Positions 33,980 to 47,125 of a stretch of DNA of 64,000 nucleotides are shown here, piece by piece. Origin of the DNA: Sitta carolinensis (lineage: Eukaryota > Chordata > Aves > Passeriformes > Sittidae); assembly GCA_032173965.1 (NCBI GenBank), contig CM063290.1, positions 4,105,501 through 4,169,500 of the forward strand. The letters are read 5' to 3'. Under the pieces are notes generated by a model. It saw only the letters and a program-made list of their open reading frames with translations. It was not told the origin of the DNA and made no database searches. How positions within the stretch are numbered: the first letter of the stretch is position 1; every line of letters starts with the position of its first letter. A program made the position numbers and the translations under genes.

Positions 33980-36900
33980 GTAAGTTCACCTGGTGGTGTA
34001 AAAGTCCCAGATCTCTTTCTGCTCACACGTAAATACTTGTTTTAGAAGCGCATTGCTTGGCTTTTCTAAGTGGGAATACTTGTCAAATCTAAGTTAAATT
34101 TGTGAGAGCTTCACCATGGAAATAACATTTCTCATTAAGAGGGGTGGTAATTTCTTTCCACTTTGGGCTGCAAGTAACCATTCGAGCTGTCTTGGCTTTG
34201 TTGGTTCTCGTTCTGTCCTAAGAATACAGACTCTGGAAAATCCAGGCTATTGTGAAAATTTTCCTTCTCCCGTTTGACCTTTGAGTAGGTTTTATGCAGC
34301 GTGTGCTGCAGCAGCTGAGCAAAGCAGAAAGGAGCTTGAAAATCAAGTATTACAAATGAATTCTTCATTTGTTATTTGTGTTCCAGCATGCACACGTGGG
34401 CTGGATGGCAACCTGGCTTGCTGGCCACCCATCTCATGACTTGTGTGCAGGGTAATGGTGCTTTGCTAATGGCTATTTAGAAGCCCCAAGTCTGCTTGTT
34501 CAGCAAGAGCTTTCTGTTTAAACCACTTGTGCAGTGAAATATGCCAAAAAGAGGGGGTTTTAAGCAGCCCAAGTAATGAGTTGTAGGCCGGTATCTTGAC
34601 AATAGTTAATAATAGACATCTTATTTTTTCCTAAAATACTGCTGCAAGTCTGTGCTGTGGTTCCGAAATACAGAGCTTTTTTGTCCCTTGGAGAGCTTCT
34701 ACTTTAAATAATAGGACAAGCAGCAGAGAAACATTAATATCATAGATGTTCCCATTCATAGAAAGCACAATTTTGGGGTATAATTTAAACTTTAATAGGT
34801 TTTTAATGGTTTCTGCCCCATGACTGTTTCTTTTCAGTGTATTCAGTGTTTCTGTGTCTGCTTGATTGCTGCTGGTTTGATGATAAATCCATGTTGCCTG
34901 TTGGATGTTTTGTGGTGGATTTCAAAATAGCAGCAAGAGCAGCGCAGATGGCTGAGCCCAAAAAGGGGTGCTGTGATCTGACACCTTTCAGCACAAATTT
35001 CTGAAAAGTTGGTGTTGCAGGAAGGCTGACTGTAGTAACAGGTATTGTTACAGTGGTGCCAGTCTGCAGGAAGAGATTTTACCAGCAGATTCCCATGGAA
35101 GTCTGCAGTATGGCATGCTTCCACATGCTGAATTATTTGAAGATGCAGTCTCCTAGCAAAGAGACTTTGCTTTTCAACTGATAAGGACATGTCAGTCTTT
35201 ATAAGCAGTGCCAGTGTAGGATACAGCATGGTGGATGCATCAGTGAAAATAGTCTTCCATGTTCACACCTATAAATGCTGCTTTTCTTCCCACAGCAGCA
35301 GATTTCAGACAATGAGATCTTTCAGTTTCATGTGCAAAGATGAAAAAAAACCCAGCTGAAATTAGCAGTGGCAGTAATTTGGACTGGACTGCTGCAAATA
35401 AAATTGTAAAACTTACTGCAGTCTTCTGTTGCACACCTGTGTAGTTCTTTCTTACAAAGCAACATGTGAAACCAGAGTCAGAAGCTGTGAAAATCTGGAC
35501 AAAATACAATGGTGGGGGAGGTTTGGTTTTTTTTTTTTTTCCTGTCCTGTGTATATTCATCTGGGAAGAAGAGGAATGTAAAAGAGTTTAAGAGGGCAGT
35601 GTTGGAGCACAGTTTCCCTTTCCTTGTCCTGGGGGATCCTATGCTGCTTCAGTTGTCTTTTCATAGAATCACAGAATGGTTTGGGTTAGAAAGAACCTTA
35701 AAGATCATCTCATTCCACCCCCTGCCCTGGACAGGGACCCCCTTCCACTAGACAGATTCCTCACAGCTCCATGCAGCCTGACCTTGAACACCTGCAGGGA
35801 TGGAGCAGCCACAACTTCTTTTCCTCATTTCTGTGTTGTGGGAGAGGTATCAGGTACTACACGTAGACGTTCCCTTTCCTTGCACTCCTAGGGGAATTTA
35901 TTTGCAGGATGTTCTGTTTGCTGTTTTCACCTCCTTGCCACCTTTGCTGAGTCAGTCCTCAGAAGTGCTGACACATCTTTGTGGTTATCTTGGAGGGCCC
36001 AGGAAGAGCAGTTGCCCTTGGCTAGGTCTTTCCCCATCTAGCAATAAAGAGTTAATTAAATCCCATAGTCTTTGGAGCATCCTAGATCCCGTGCTTTGCC
36101 TTTCTCCTTAGCGTCTCACTCCGAGTTTATTCACCTCAAAGTGCAAATACACTTTTGCTTCAATATTTTAAGAGCAAAGTACTCTCGAGATTATTTCCCT
36201 TCTGTTCTTTGTGCTAATAAGAGAGCTGTAAGCTGTGTGCTTGATTGTCACAATTTTCTGTGGAGTTCTAGACTGCAGTGCAACATCCACCTGCTCTTCA
36301 TGGAACAGCTGTCACTGAGTCTCTGCTGATTCCTGCTCTGGCAGATCCTTGTTCCCTTTGACTTTGCGACAGTTTCCCATCAGCTCTGCACTAAAACTTT
36401 GTCTTGCTTCTGATTCCTTGGGCTGCTCACAGTGTGTGGGGGTTTATGTTCCTCCTGAGGGTTTTATAAATCCAAGCTCTGCTAAAACTACTGGCTTAAT
36501 GATTACATTGAAACTATATACTGAAAATAAATACTTACCTATATATTTTTTTTCCTTAAAGAACAGCTTTGTCCAACTAGCATTGAAGAAAAATAAGTCA
36601 TTTTTCATGTAACCCTTTTAAACAGTTTCAGTGGAGGTAATTCTATTCGACTTGTTGTGTTTACAGAATTATTTAAGAGCATCTAAAATAAACAAATTGT
36701 TGGGTAATGAAATAGACATATATATATAAATAGATGCCTTATTTCATTTACCTGAATGGTGAGGGAAGAATCCTGTTAGAAAAAGACTTCATTTATTTAT
36801 GGTAACATTTCATTTTCTTTCCTAAGTAAAAATTTGATTGCATGCTATGAAATTCATTTGCAAGATTCACACTAATGGGTAGACAATAAATTCAATTTCC

Positions 36901-39900
36901 ATTTGAAATAGGTAAAAAAAAAGAAGCAAAAATCTGACCTAGTAATTTGAAAATAGAGATGATGTGATAATTTCATATGTAAATATATATTCATGTTAAA
37001 ATGTGAGTCCTAAAATATCGACAAATGTGATCTGAAGCTAAAATCAGATCACTGCATACTAGCTGCAGTATAAGTAGATTATATGTGATTATTTAAATTA
37101 TTAGAATGATCTGAGTAAGTAGAAAAAACTTGGCAAGTGTCAGGATGAGACCATTTTTCTAGAGATTATTCAAATCTTTTTTTATTTAAAGCCTTTTTAT
37201 GAATTTACAACTCCGGAGCTTCTCTTCCTTGTGCCCTTCCTCCCTTTCTGTCTCTGCTGGAAGTGATTTGAGGAGCTGCAGGGGTGGAGTTGAATTTCAG
37301 TTTCATTGTGAGAGCTGATTTTTCGTGGGGTGGGTTGTGCAGCCCGTGGCTCAGGTCTCACCAGTGTCACTGGGGCTCTCCCACTGCCAGGGATGAAGTT
37401 CTCTAAAAGTTTATTCCAGGGTGTGTAAATACAAACTTTTCTGGTAATATAGTACATAAGACATTGTGAAGATATTAGAACACTACATAAAGATTTCAAT
37501 ACAGGATTATTTAACTTTTTTAGCCTTACAGGCTGTTTTTGAATTGAGCAGCTTGTGGAAGGTACTGGGTCTGGCTGGAATGGTGTTGGCTTACTTTGTA
37601 GCAGCCTGTATGGTGCTGTGCTTTGGATTTGTGGCTAGAACTGTGGCTAACATACCAGTGTTCTGGCTACTGCACTAAAAACTGGGGTGGAAGGAGGAGA
37701 AAGAGGCTTTGGCATCCAGGGTGGGGTTGTTTGAGGGTGTCTGGGCAGTTGTCTGTGGGAGGGACTGAGCAGTGCCTTTTGCTTCACTTGTGTTTTTCTT
37801 TTTCCTTCACCTCTTAAACCAACTTTATCTTGATCCAGGAGCTTTCTTGCTCTTTTCCCTTCCCAGCCTTGGGGAGGATGCTGAGGGAGCAGCTCTATGG
37901 GTGCTTGGCAGCTGCCTGGGGTCAGCCAACCACACCCTACCCAAAACCCAAAGCTGTTCTAATACAATGAAATTATGAATCAGTTTCTTAGCTGTGAGAA
38001 TATCATAAATATATGGTGAGATACCTTTCACTTCAAAGAGATTTTCCTTTCATTTCATTGCTATTTTGCCCCCAATGATAAATTGGAGATCAAAGAAAAT
38101 TCTGTGGCTTGCATCACCCTGCCTCTCTGCCAAAGACACCCCATTTCCCAGTTTCTCTGGTGTACCTGTATTCATGGTGTAAATGCCATTTCTCTGAGGA
38201 GTGTTTATGAAAATGTAAATAATTTGTATCCATGTTTCAATTGCCAATTTATTTTCTTTCCTTTAGGCAGAGCCACAGCAGAACCTGGAATTATCACAGT
38301 GGTATCCAGTTATAAAGCAAGAAGCAGAAACTGATCCTCAACCACCTTCCTTTTTCCACCCCAGGTAACCGAGTTTCCTATGTAGAACTATAAGCACTAT
38401 AAGCAAGTATTCAAATACTTTTGGCTATTTAGGGGTAATTAAAAATGAAAAAAAAAGTATTTGCAACCTGAAGTGTTAGGAAAGCTCTTAAGGTATCACA
38501 CAAGGAATGATTTAACCCTAAATTTGTATGCATTTCTTAGTGTAAATATTAATGAAGTCCTTATGAGTGTCTTTTGGTATAGGACTCAAGCTGTGACCTG
38601 TGGGTGTTCTTCAGCAGGCAATACAATTTAGATGTAATTACAATTTCCCCTTTCTTAGTAGAAATGACAGAGGTAACTTTTGATCTTTCATGTTGTAATG
38701 CAGTGCATGCATGTGGAAAGCTGCACAGGGCCTATTTACCATGAGGACAACTTAATTTCCTTCCAGAAAAGACTTCCAAGAGGTATTTGAAGGCTTTCTT
38801 CCACAGTGGAACAAGGGCTGCAGCTGAATTATCTGTGGGCTGGTTTCCTGGTTTTAGAAACCAGGTGCATTTCCTTGATTGCTTACCCAGTCTGTCACCT
38901 GCAGCAGAGAGGGAAACAGATTCTTTGATATCCTCTTGCCCTCGTCCCCTGTGGTTGCACAGGTCCCACATTTGGGTCAGAGCAGACCCTTTTTGGTGCA
39001 CACACCTCACAGTGGTTCCCACACAAAGGAGGGAGTGGAGGAGCTCCTGTGATGGCCCCCACCTTGTGCTCCTGCCAGTGCCTGCCCTGAGAACCAGGAG
39101 GAAGGGAGGGGTTGGAGACAGCAGCTGAACTCCAGTGACACTTGAAGAGACCTGGACACACGTGGGGCTCTCCTCCCTCTGGGCTAGGCTAGGGGAGGTG
39201 AGGGTGGGGCACAGGGATGCTCCCAGCAGTCCAGGAGTGTGGAAACCCAAACGGGCAGCTCAGTGGATTTGGAAGGAAGGTGCAGCATTGGTCTCAGATG
39301 TGCCCCAGGACTGTCAGAACACACCTTTGCTGCTTAGGTGAGGTGCTCATTCCCCCTTCACTGATCACCTCCCCATCTTCCATTGCTAATATAAGGTTTG
39401 TGCAAATGCTGGAGAGTCTGGTTCAGTGGCATTCTAATTTCACTCTTTGCATTTAAATGAAGTCTTCATATGATTTTCTGTAATTTTTTTAATCAGCCAT
39501 GTTTGGAAAATCTACTTGTTTGATAGCCTCAAAACCTTATCTAGATAATCTACTCAGTAAAGATTAAGTGGGTCATTAGGCTTTCCTTTTGCATAGAAAA
39601 ATTTAAAAATTAAGTGCTTATTTTTCATTGATGCTTTCACAGTTTGAACTCATGTTAAATTAAACTTACTGCTCTCAACCAGCCATCGTTTATTATGTCT
39701 TACCTTTCACTATGAATTTTACTCTTCTGCTGTTGCAGTTACTACCTTTATATGTGTGATAAAGTGGTTGCCCCGAATGTGTCTCTTGCATCTCAATATA
39801 AGGATGTTGCAAAACCAACAGTAAAAGCTTCAGAAGTTAATAAATCCACACCTGGGCAGTCGGAGAAGAAGCTCAGTAGTGGAAAGCACAAAAAAGCTGC

Positions 39901-42900
39901 CTCCTATCCAGAGCTTTCTCTTGAAGAACAGGAAAAAATTGACTTGAAAACTGGTGTGGAGCAGCCAAATAAACGTTTAGGTGAGTAGTGAAAATTATGT
40001 TGAAGTCTTTGATTTTTATACCACAGAATTTTGGAAAGCTTTACACAGAGCTAGAATTTCATGAATATCACTTCAGGTTTCCAAAAATTCCCTCCACTTT
40101 TTTGTAATCTCAGTTTTCTATGCATTTTTTTTTTTCCCTCTGGAACTCGAACTTTCTCTGATCATCATTCTCTGCTGTTTCCTGGGTAGATCCTCCTGTG
40201 CCAGCTCGTTCTGCCAGAGGTGGAAAGTCTGAGCGTGTTTCTTCCAAACTCCCCCGAGACTCTGGCCGTGGTGAGGGAGCTGCTGATGCACGAACCTTGT
40301 CCCCCACCCTCATGAAAGACATCAGCTGTGAGGATGACAAGGGAAGGATCATGGAAGAAGTCATGAAAACCTACATCAAGCAGCAGGAAAAGCTCAACAC
40401 CATTTTGCGGCGGAAGCAGCAGCTCCAGATGGTACAGTGGCAGTCTGGGAGCATCCCCCTGGGCAGCAGGGAGCTGCTGCTGCCTCCAGTCAGCCCCACA
40501 GCTTGCATCACTGAGAAACACCAAAAACACACAGATCACCTTTCCCTCAGCTTAAATCCAGACCCCAAATCTTCAACATCCCTTCTGCTCATGGGTTTTG
40601 AGCCCCTTAATAAGTGGTGTCTCTTCAGTTTGCAGCTGCTGGCTCCAAGCAGCTCCTGCTTTGCTGTATCCTCTAAAATTTCTCAGTTTCCAGGTTTTTT
40701 TAAAGGTGCAGATATCAGTATTCTAGGAATGGTCTTATCACTGCCCTGTATAAAAAAGAATGCCACCTTCCTATCCCTGTTTGCTAAGCTGTGCTTTTAG
40801 GGATTTTATTTTTAGTCTTTAATAATGATTTTAGAGGCTGGCGTTCATTTGTGACATTTCTGTTTTCTGAATTCAGTTAAATAATGTCTTTGCTTCTTGC
40901 ATCCATTGAACAGACCTAATATTTTAATTTATTTTAATTTAAATGTTAATCTCAGAATCTAGGAGCTCAGGCAGGGTCCTATAGCTGTTACTTATTCTGC
41001 TGTTGGAGGTAAAGCTTGTAGATAAGTTTAAAAATACGAGTTTAAAAATATCAAAATGTCAGTGGTCAAAGAAATCAAACACTTTAATTTGTTTTCTGAT
41101 GCTGCACTTCTTGCATCTTCAAAATACATTTTAGTGAATCAGTGCTGCTGCTTCCTGAGGTTCACTGCTGGAAGTGCAAATTTATTTCTGGAAGCTCCTT
41201 GTACTTGGAAATATAAGTAATTTCTTAAAAATTAGATGCATGTTACAGAATTCCATGCTGTCATTGATAAGTGGATGAATACCATTATCAGGCTGTTGTT
41301 ACTGGTAGTTAGAAATGGTCTTTTTGGCCTCATTGATTCCAGAAACACTTTTAAATTCAGGTGTTTTTATTTTCCTGGTGCTAGAAGGAAGGAGTATGTA
41401 ATCTTGATCTTTCTTTACAGGAAGTGGAAATGTTAAGCAACTCTAAAGCTATGAAGGAACTGACTGAGGAGCAGCAGAATTTACAAAAAGAACTTGAATG
41501 TTTGCAAGCAGAGCATGCACAAAGAATGGAAGAATTTTATTTTGAGCAGAGAGACTTGGAGAAGAAACTGGACCAAGTGATGAAGCAAAAATGTAGCTGT
41601 GACTCCAATTTGGAAAAAGATAAAGAAGCTGAGTATGCAGCACAGGTGAGAAGGGAAGGTTTATTTCAAACAAAACATGTTTAGTGCATCAGGAAATTGT
41701 GAAGTTGTTGTTCAGGCACCTTAAGGTTTCGTTTTCTTTGTGTGTTCTGACACCACAGACAGATACAAAAATAGGTCAGTGGCAGCAGTTATTTATTTCC
41801 CTGTCCCTTCATTGAAACCGAGGTAGAATGTAACCTACAGAAACATGTGATATTATTGATAAAACATTAAACTTTAACAGACATGAGGGCTCTTAAATCC
41901 TCATTTAAAACAAATTCTGTTTTTAATGTATATGGGCTTGCCCTTGATGTAGATAAAATTAAATCTTAAATATTATCATAATTTTATTTTAAAAAAATCT
42001 CCAAACCTCTGAACCATCTTTTTGTCAGATTAGCAGCACAGCTTGCTGCTCCTCATGTTCCTTGGTGATGGAACTTTCTGCAGTATCTGATGAGCCCCTT
42101 CTGGACTCTACCAAAACATTTGGCAAGGAGTTTTCTTGGAAGTGAAAATCATATTAGTGTCTCTCATTCTTGCCTCTTGGCTTCACAAGTCAAAACCTAG
42201 GGAGTTGTTTTTTCCTATTACTTTGCTTTTAGCTTTTACTATTGCTTCTGTATGTTGGAGGTTATTCCAATGGGAAAAATATAGTTAATGACAAAGGGAA
42301 CCTTGGAATGCCCCTTTTAAAAATCAGCTATAGTTATGATTAATTTTTTTATTTTGTACCATATCACAGAAAACTAGTCTTAACAGGCTCATTTTTAAAG
42401 TGAACAATACTTGAGCTCAGTAAAGCTCTGTGGTCCTTTGTTCATGACTGTGTGTATTTCCTGTTCTGACTGACTCAAACTGAGAAACAGGCACTACTTG
42501 AGAGACAGGTTTGGTATTTTTGGTGAGGAGGGCAGAGACTCGCATCGTAAATCCTCCTCATGAATTTAATTTCATGACATCCCACTCCACTGATTCCTGG
42601 CCTTTGCTGCCAGAAATAATCCTCTCTGACTAAGGCCTGATTTACTAAACATCTGGTACAAGCCCTATTAGTGCAAGTAACAACGTGTTCTAATTTATGG
42701 AGATCACCATGTACAGCATGTTTTATAGGGCTTGTGCAGCTTACTTCCTTTGGAGGGTGAAAACTGTGGATTGCTCCCCAAGGAGACTGCTTGTGTGCTT
42801 CTTTTGAAGTTAGACTTTGAAAACCACATACATTCCTTGTGTGAAAGTTTACTCTGTTATTACCTCTGTGGTAGATTTATTCACAATGTATAATTCGAAC

Positions 42901-44581
42901 CTTTTTTTCCATTTATCACATCTTGCAGTAGATTCTGGTTCCAAGAAACACCAGAGTTAAACAGAGGTCTTGGGAACAGGGAACTTCCCCAAGCTGTGTA
43001 GACAGATTTTAAAAAAGCCTTAATCTGATGTGTTCTTGAAGCAATTGCCCAGGCTGCCTTTTCTGTCTGAGAACTGTGCACTGGGAGGAACTCTCCTTGA
43101 GCATTAAACAGAATTAAGAATTTGGTATTTGCAGCTTGCTGAAAAGTCTCTTCTCCTTTCTAGGCCTGTCTGAATATGCACTGTCTTGTCCCCCTTTTTG
43201 ACTTCTTTATTGAAATAGTTGCTTCACCCTGTCAGTCACAGTAGGGCAGAATAACCAGTCCTGGAGCCTTTCCTGAGCTGCACTCGAAGCCAGAGGCGTG
43301 TTGCAGCATGCAGGCAGTGGGCACTGTTGCACTGCAGCACTCCACTGCAGCTCTTGTGCAGTCAGGGCCTGCATCAACAGCCTGTTGTTGTCTAAGAATT
43401 ATTTCTGATTGAAGAAGCAGGGATGAAATGTGGTGTTTCTCCAAAACCAGCACAGCCATTCCTTCACCCAGTGCACTGTGTAGCAGTTGGGGAACACCAG
43501 AAATACCCAGTATGTTCCTGCTCTGTCCTTCTCATGAGCTGTCTTCCTAATTCTCAGTGAGTTGCATGCTTCCTGATGATGTACATCAGGTAGGTACCTG
43601 TCATTATAAAGGCAGATGGATTTTTTTAGGTGGAGTGAGGTCTTTTAGTAAGAAATAACCACATAAATCGTTGGGAGAGAGGACAGCTGGTTTCCAGTCT
43701 CCTCCCTGTTTTAACTGCTGGTAGTACACTTTAAGCAATAGGGAACTTATTCCAGATGTCACTGTAAATAATTTTGGTGGCATTCTAGCAAGTTTGAGCC
43801 TTGCTGTATTCCACAGAGGAAAAGAATACTTCATTTCTGTTTTTAAACACAAAATATATCACAAAAACATTTGTGTGGACTCAAGTTTATATTCAAGCGC
43901 ACACACACAGATGGTTATGTTCAAGATTTTCTGAGTATTTAATTTATACTAAGGAATATCAGAAAACAGTGTTGGTGGGTTTGTTTCTTCTAGAAATACA
44001 TTCAGGCTTTGAAATAAAGAAGTAATATTTTATCAGGCAAGAGAAATGGACCTGGGAAATGAAAAAATGCAGTTTATTCTGGGATTTATGACACATGTGA
44101 TGCAGACATCACAATTTTCCCCAACAAATTCTGTGTGCTATTGACAGTCTGGAATGGCAGTTCATATAACTACAAATTGCATGCTTTTAAAAATTAGATT
44201 TTCTCATATTTCTTAAATCATAGCAGGTCGTTTATACAACTTTGCACATTGACATTGTTTGCTAATGGTGTAACAGGTAAGTGCATAATTCTGGATAACT
44301 GCATAATTCTGGTGGACTGAAATACTTTGATGCATGGAGTTGGCCCATCTGTGACCCTTTGATGATTCAAATAAGTTTGCTGAAATTTACTCTGCCTCTC
44401 TGTCTCTCCTGTTTCACAGCTGGCAGAGTTGAGGCAGAGGTTGGATCATGCAGAGGCAGATAGACAAGAGCTCCAGGATGAACTGAGACAGGAACGAGAA
44501 GCCCGGGAAAAGTTAGAGATGATGATAAAAGAATTGAAGCTACAGATCCTGAAATCTTCAAAAAATGGGAAAGGAAAATAG
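32873..44581 (+). CDS. SKIL: SnoN / SKI-like SMAD co-repressor, 6 coding exons (gene-level model)
   Basis: This gene encodes the nuclear SKI-family co-repressor that binds SMAD2/3 and SMAD4 and recruits NCoR and histone deacetylases to silence TGF-beta targets. Exons: 32873-33979, 38267-38364, 39739-39980, 40190-40431, 41421-41645, 44420-44581. They sum to 2076 nt, or 691 residues plus stop; human SnoN has 684. Domain order is a disordered N-terminus, the Ski/Sno/Dac domain (about 139-240), the Cys/His-rich SMAD4-binding SAND-like domain (about 255-352), a low-complexity linker, then a long C-terminal coiled coil (about 530-685). Two sumoylation-type motifs, IKKE at Lys53 and IKQE at Lys386, match sites known in human SnoN. 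All junctions keep phase. The ATG is chosen because it begins the family N-terminus (MESPQINF) and nothing upstream is homologous. Confidence 0.97.
33980..38266 (+). other. SKIL: SKIL intron between coding exons 1 and 2 (4.3 kb)
   Basis: The intron contains one CR1 fragment at 35662-35830. The rest is AT-rich unique sequence without a coding signature. Confidence 0.85.
35662..35830 (-). mobile_element. CR1 LINE 3'-end fragment
   Basis: CATAGAATCACAGAATGGTT, TGGGTTAGAAAGAACCTTAA, CCACCCCCTGCCCTGGACAG and CCTGACCTTGAACACCTGCA are CR1 words in antisense orientation. The right boundary is blurred by divergence. Confidence 0.9.
38267..38364 (+). CDS. SKIL: SKIL coding exon 2
   Basis: The exon encodes [20 protein letters not shown] and the following linker residues. 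VIKQE is the conserved second sumoylation-type site. The acceptor is TTCCTTTAG and the donor GTAACC; the exon ends in phase 2. Confidence 0.95.
38365..39738 (+). other. SKIL: SKIL intron after coding exon 2 (1.4 kb)
   Basis: The middle part, about 38760-39350, is clearly GC-richer than its surroundings. It carries a 172-codon open frame on the minus strand with no recognisable domain. I see no known repeat. Confidence 0.7.
39739..39980 (+). CDS. SKIL: SKIL coding exon 3
   Basis: The exon encodes [16 protein letters not shown] and a linker ending [13 protein letters not shown]...RL. The start and the SLEEQEK motif match SnoN, and the centre is diverged. The acceptor is TGTTGCAG and the donor GTGAGT. 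In mammals the SnoN2 isoform arises by alternative splicing in this part of the gene. Confidence 0.94.
40190..40431 (+). CDS. SKIL: SKIL coding exon 4 (start of coiled coil)
   Basis: The exon encodes a diverged linker, then [20 protein letters not shown] and [16 protein letters not shown], the start of the heptad-rich coiled coil. The acceptor CCTGGGTAG is weak on pyrimidines. The donor GTACAG is weaker than the others in this gene. Confidence 0.95.
40432..41420 (+). other. SKIL: SKIL intron after coding exon 4 (1.0 kb)
   Basis: The exon 4 reading frame stays open through the donor for a further 123 codons, to 40800. No repeat is recognised. Confidence 0.75.
41421..41645 (+). CDS. SKIL: SKIL coding exon 5 (coiled coil)
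   Basis: The exon encodes [20 protein letters not shown] through [17 protein letters not shown] and [10 protein letters not shown], a continuous heptad pattern used for SnoN/Ski dimerisation. It is 75 whole codons in phase 0. The acceptor is TCTTTACAG and the donor GTGAGA. Confidence 0.97.
41646..44419 (+). other. SKIL: SKIL intron before the last coding exon (2.8 kb)
   Basis: The intron is unique AT-rich sequence. Small structures are an 11-bp inverted repeat (42658-42668 with 42725-42735) and an 18-bp direct duplication (44282-44317) about 100 bases before the acceptor. No coding signature is present. Confidence 0.8.
44282..44317 (+). repeat. 18-bp tandem duplication
   Basis: TGCATAATTCTGG occurs at 44282 and again at 44300 within an 18-base period. 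Confidence 0.85.
44420..44581 (+). CDS. SKIL: SKIL coding exon 6 (C-terminal coiled coil and stop)
   Basis: The exon encodes [40 protein letters not shown] and LQILKSS, then a lysine-rich end. TAG is at 44579-44581. The acceptor is TGTTTCACAG. Confidence 0.97.
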   Translation: MAELRQRLDHAEADRQELQDELRQEREAREKLEMMIKELKLQILKSSKNGKGK

Positions 44582-46318
44582 AAGTTGGAAGAGGAAGCAC
44601 GACTGTGTCCTTCAAACAGGGTGTTTTGGTTTTAATGATTGCGAACAGTTTTTGTGTGCTGAGAAAAAGTGTTCTCTGTGGATTTCTATTTCCCAGACAG
44701 GTCCAGATGAAGATATACATAGATATAAATATATAGAGAGAGACATTTTTAGATTTTCCTAGCCAATGAAAATCTGCATTGATTTGTACTGGTGTTTTTC
44801 TCAAACAATGAAAAATACGAAACTCTTCATTTAGAGTGACCAGTTTCTGTCTATTTCTAATGCAGTCTTAAAGGACTCTACACATTTTAACACTGTCTGT
44901 TAAAACATATGTGGGTATCTTTATTTTGCCATCAATTGCACATCCAGTTAAAAAAGTACATTAAAAATATCCTCAATTCTTCAAGGTCTTAAATAGTTTG
45001 GATTTCAGTGAGAATTAAGTATTCTCAAACTGAGGAAAATAAAGGCAGCTTTTTCTCTGTAAGACAGAGCTCAAAATTGCCACAACTGATTGATGGTTGA
45101 CTATCAAAAGATTTACCAGCATGAGTTTTTCTCCATATTTTCATTGTGTGAAGTCAGCTGATCTTTTCAGTATTGTCTGTTTAACAGCTCATTATCAATC
45201 TAAGGAGTGTTAGAGCCAGCACTTACTTGCTCTGCTGGAAGAGGAAAACATTAAGGGTTGTTTTTTTTGTTTTGTTTTGGTTTTGTGAATTAAAAAATTC
45301 ACAATTACAGTGGAATCTTGTGAAGTTAAAAATTCACAAGTTTTCTTCTGTTTTTTTTCTCTATAGTACGTATGAAAGAAACAATAAAAGGCTTAAAGGT
45401 GGGGCTTTTCCTTTTAGAAATTGAGAAAGCTTGACTTAACTTTTTCAGATATTAATGCTTTCAAGAAAAATAATATTTATTAGGGAATATGTAATAATTT
45501 CTCCACTACCCTAAGCCTCCACACTTTGAGCTTCTTGCCAACTTGTGGATTTTTCTTTCATTACATAGAACAGGCCTTAACTGACATTGTGAACATAGCT
45601 TAAAATATAAAATTCTGAGGTATGGCACTTTGAAAAATCATTTTGATAGTCTCTGTATTTGAATGGTATGGTAAGGTTACCATGAATTGAGAAAATACAG
45701 CATGTGTGTTAAGCTATAACATTGGGAAATGTGTAATTGTACAGAATTACTGTTTTATGTATATAGATAATGTCTGAGTACTTCTGAAGTCTGGTTCCTA
45801 GTGGGTTAAATGCATGGCTAAAAGTTGGATGAAGAAAAACTTTTTTGCACTTCTCTCCAAAAAATTGGATACAGCTGGCAGATGTCAGCTGATCATGTCA
45901 GTGATAGGAATATTTTAGTAATTCTAGTGTTTCACTACATAATTTTAACTTGTGCTTTTAGTTTCTGGTTTTGAGGTACTTAAATTTAATATTCTCTTAA
46001 TAATTCAGTTAATTTTGGATGAAACCACTAGTAAAAGCCCATGGATTTTTTTTTTTCCCCTCAACTAGTAAAACTGAAAACTCTTGTTCTTTTTTGTTTC
46101 TCTGTTAGTGATGTAACAAGACTGAATATCATGGAGAAAGATAAAATTGCACGTATCTTTAAATTGAATGAGAAACGAGGTGGTAAATTAAAGGTCACAG
46201 AGTCATAGGATGATTTTTTTAATAACTGTACAATTTCGTTTATGAGCTCTGTGTCATACTTACACTGACAAGTAAAGCAGGTTAGATGAAAAAAAATCAA
46301 TTTTCTTTGTCAGTGTTG

Positions 46319-46395
46319 AGAATCATAGAATGGTTTGGGTTGGAAGAGATCTTAAAGATCATCTTAAAGTTCCAGCCCCTGCCAGAAAAGAGGAC
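46319..46395 (-). mobile_element. Short CR1 3'-end remnant
   Basis: AGAATCATAGAATGGTTTGG, GTTGGAAGAGATCTTAAAGA and CATC are diagnostic antisense CR1. Similarity fades after about 75 bases. Confidence 0.85.
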
Positions 46396-46529
46396 CAGGA
46401 TTATATTTTTCTCTGCTTCAGCTCCCATCTCCAAATATTTCCTTTTAAAAAAACCCCAAACCAACAACAACAAAAAAAGCAAACTAAAAAGGAAAAGGCC
46501 TGTCTGTGCAGCTTGGTTTGGAGGGAAAG

Positions 46530-47060
46530 ATGCTGACTAAATGGTTCTGGTTGTGTGTGCCCCAGCTGCTTTAAAAACCCTGTGGGTGTTTGGCTGTGCA
46601 GCCCTGTGGATCCAGGGAGAGCAGGCACAGAGCTGCTGGAGCTGTGGCTGGGCAGAGCCCGGGGCTGTCCCTGCCACTGGCACATCCTGGGCTGGCTGAG
46701 CTGGGAACTGGGGAAATTCCACCTGGCTGCTGGCCCAGGATGGAGAGAGTCCCTTTGTGCTGCCCCTTCTCACAGCTGCAGTGCCTGATGCACCCCAGCA
46801 CTGAGAGCTGAGCTCTGTGGAACCCTCCTGGGGCCATTAGATTGTAGGACAGTGAATATTCCCTTTCCATGCAGGTCTTGGCTGTGGCTGTGGCTCCTGC
46901 TCAGCTGTCCCCCTTGGCCAGTGTTTGGGCAGCAGTGGAGGGCTGCTGCAGCCCGGGTTCCTGTGCCTCAGCCAGCACTGCTGGGCGCTCTGAAGATGCT
47001 GGGGGCCATCCTTTGCACCAAATTTTCACAACAGTTGCAAGAACTCCAGCAGCTATAGGA
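46530..47060. other. GC-rich block inside the SKIL 3' UTR
   Basis: About 500 bases rich in CTG, CAG and TGGC words contrast sharply with the AT-rich UTR on both sides. Open frames on both strands are short and lack domains. It may be an unrecognised repeat inserted together with the neighbouring CR1 and LTR. Confidence 0.45.
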
Positions 47061-47125
47061 AGTTTTACCAATTCCAGTTGTAGATAAGGCCTCCTAATCG
47101 TTTTTGAGCATCTGGCTGGTAGAGC

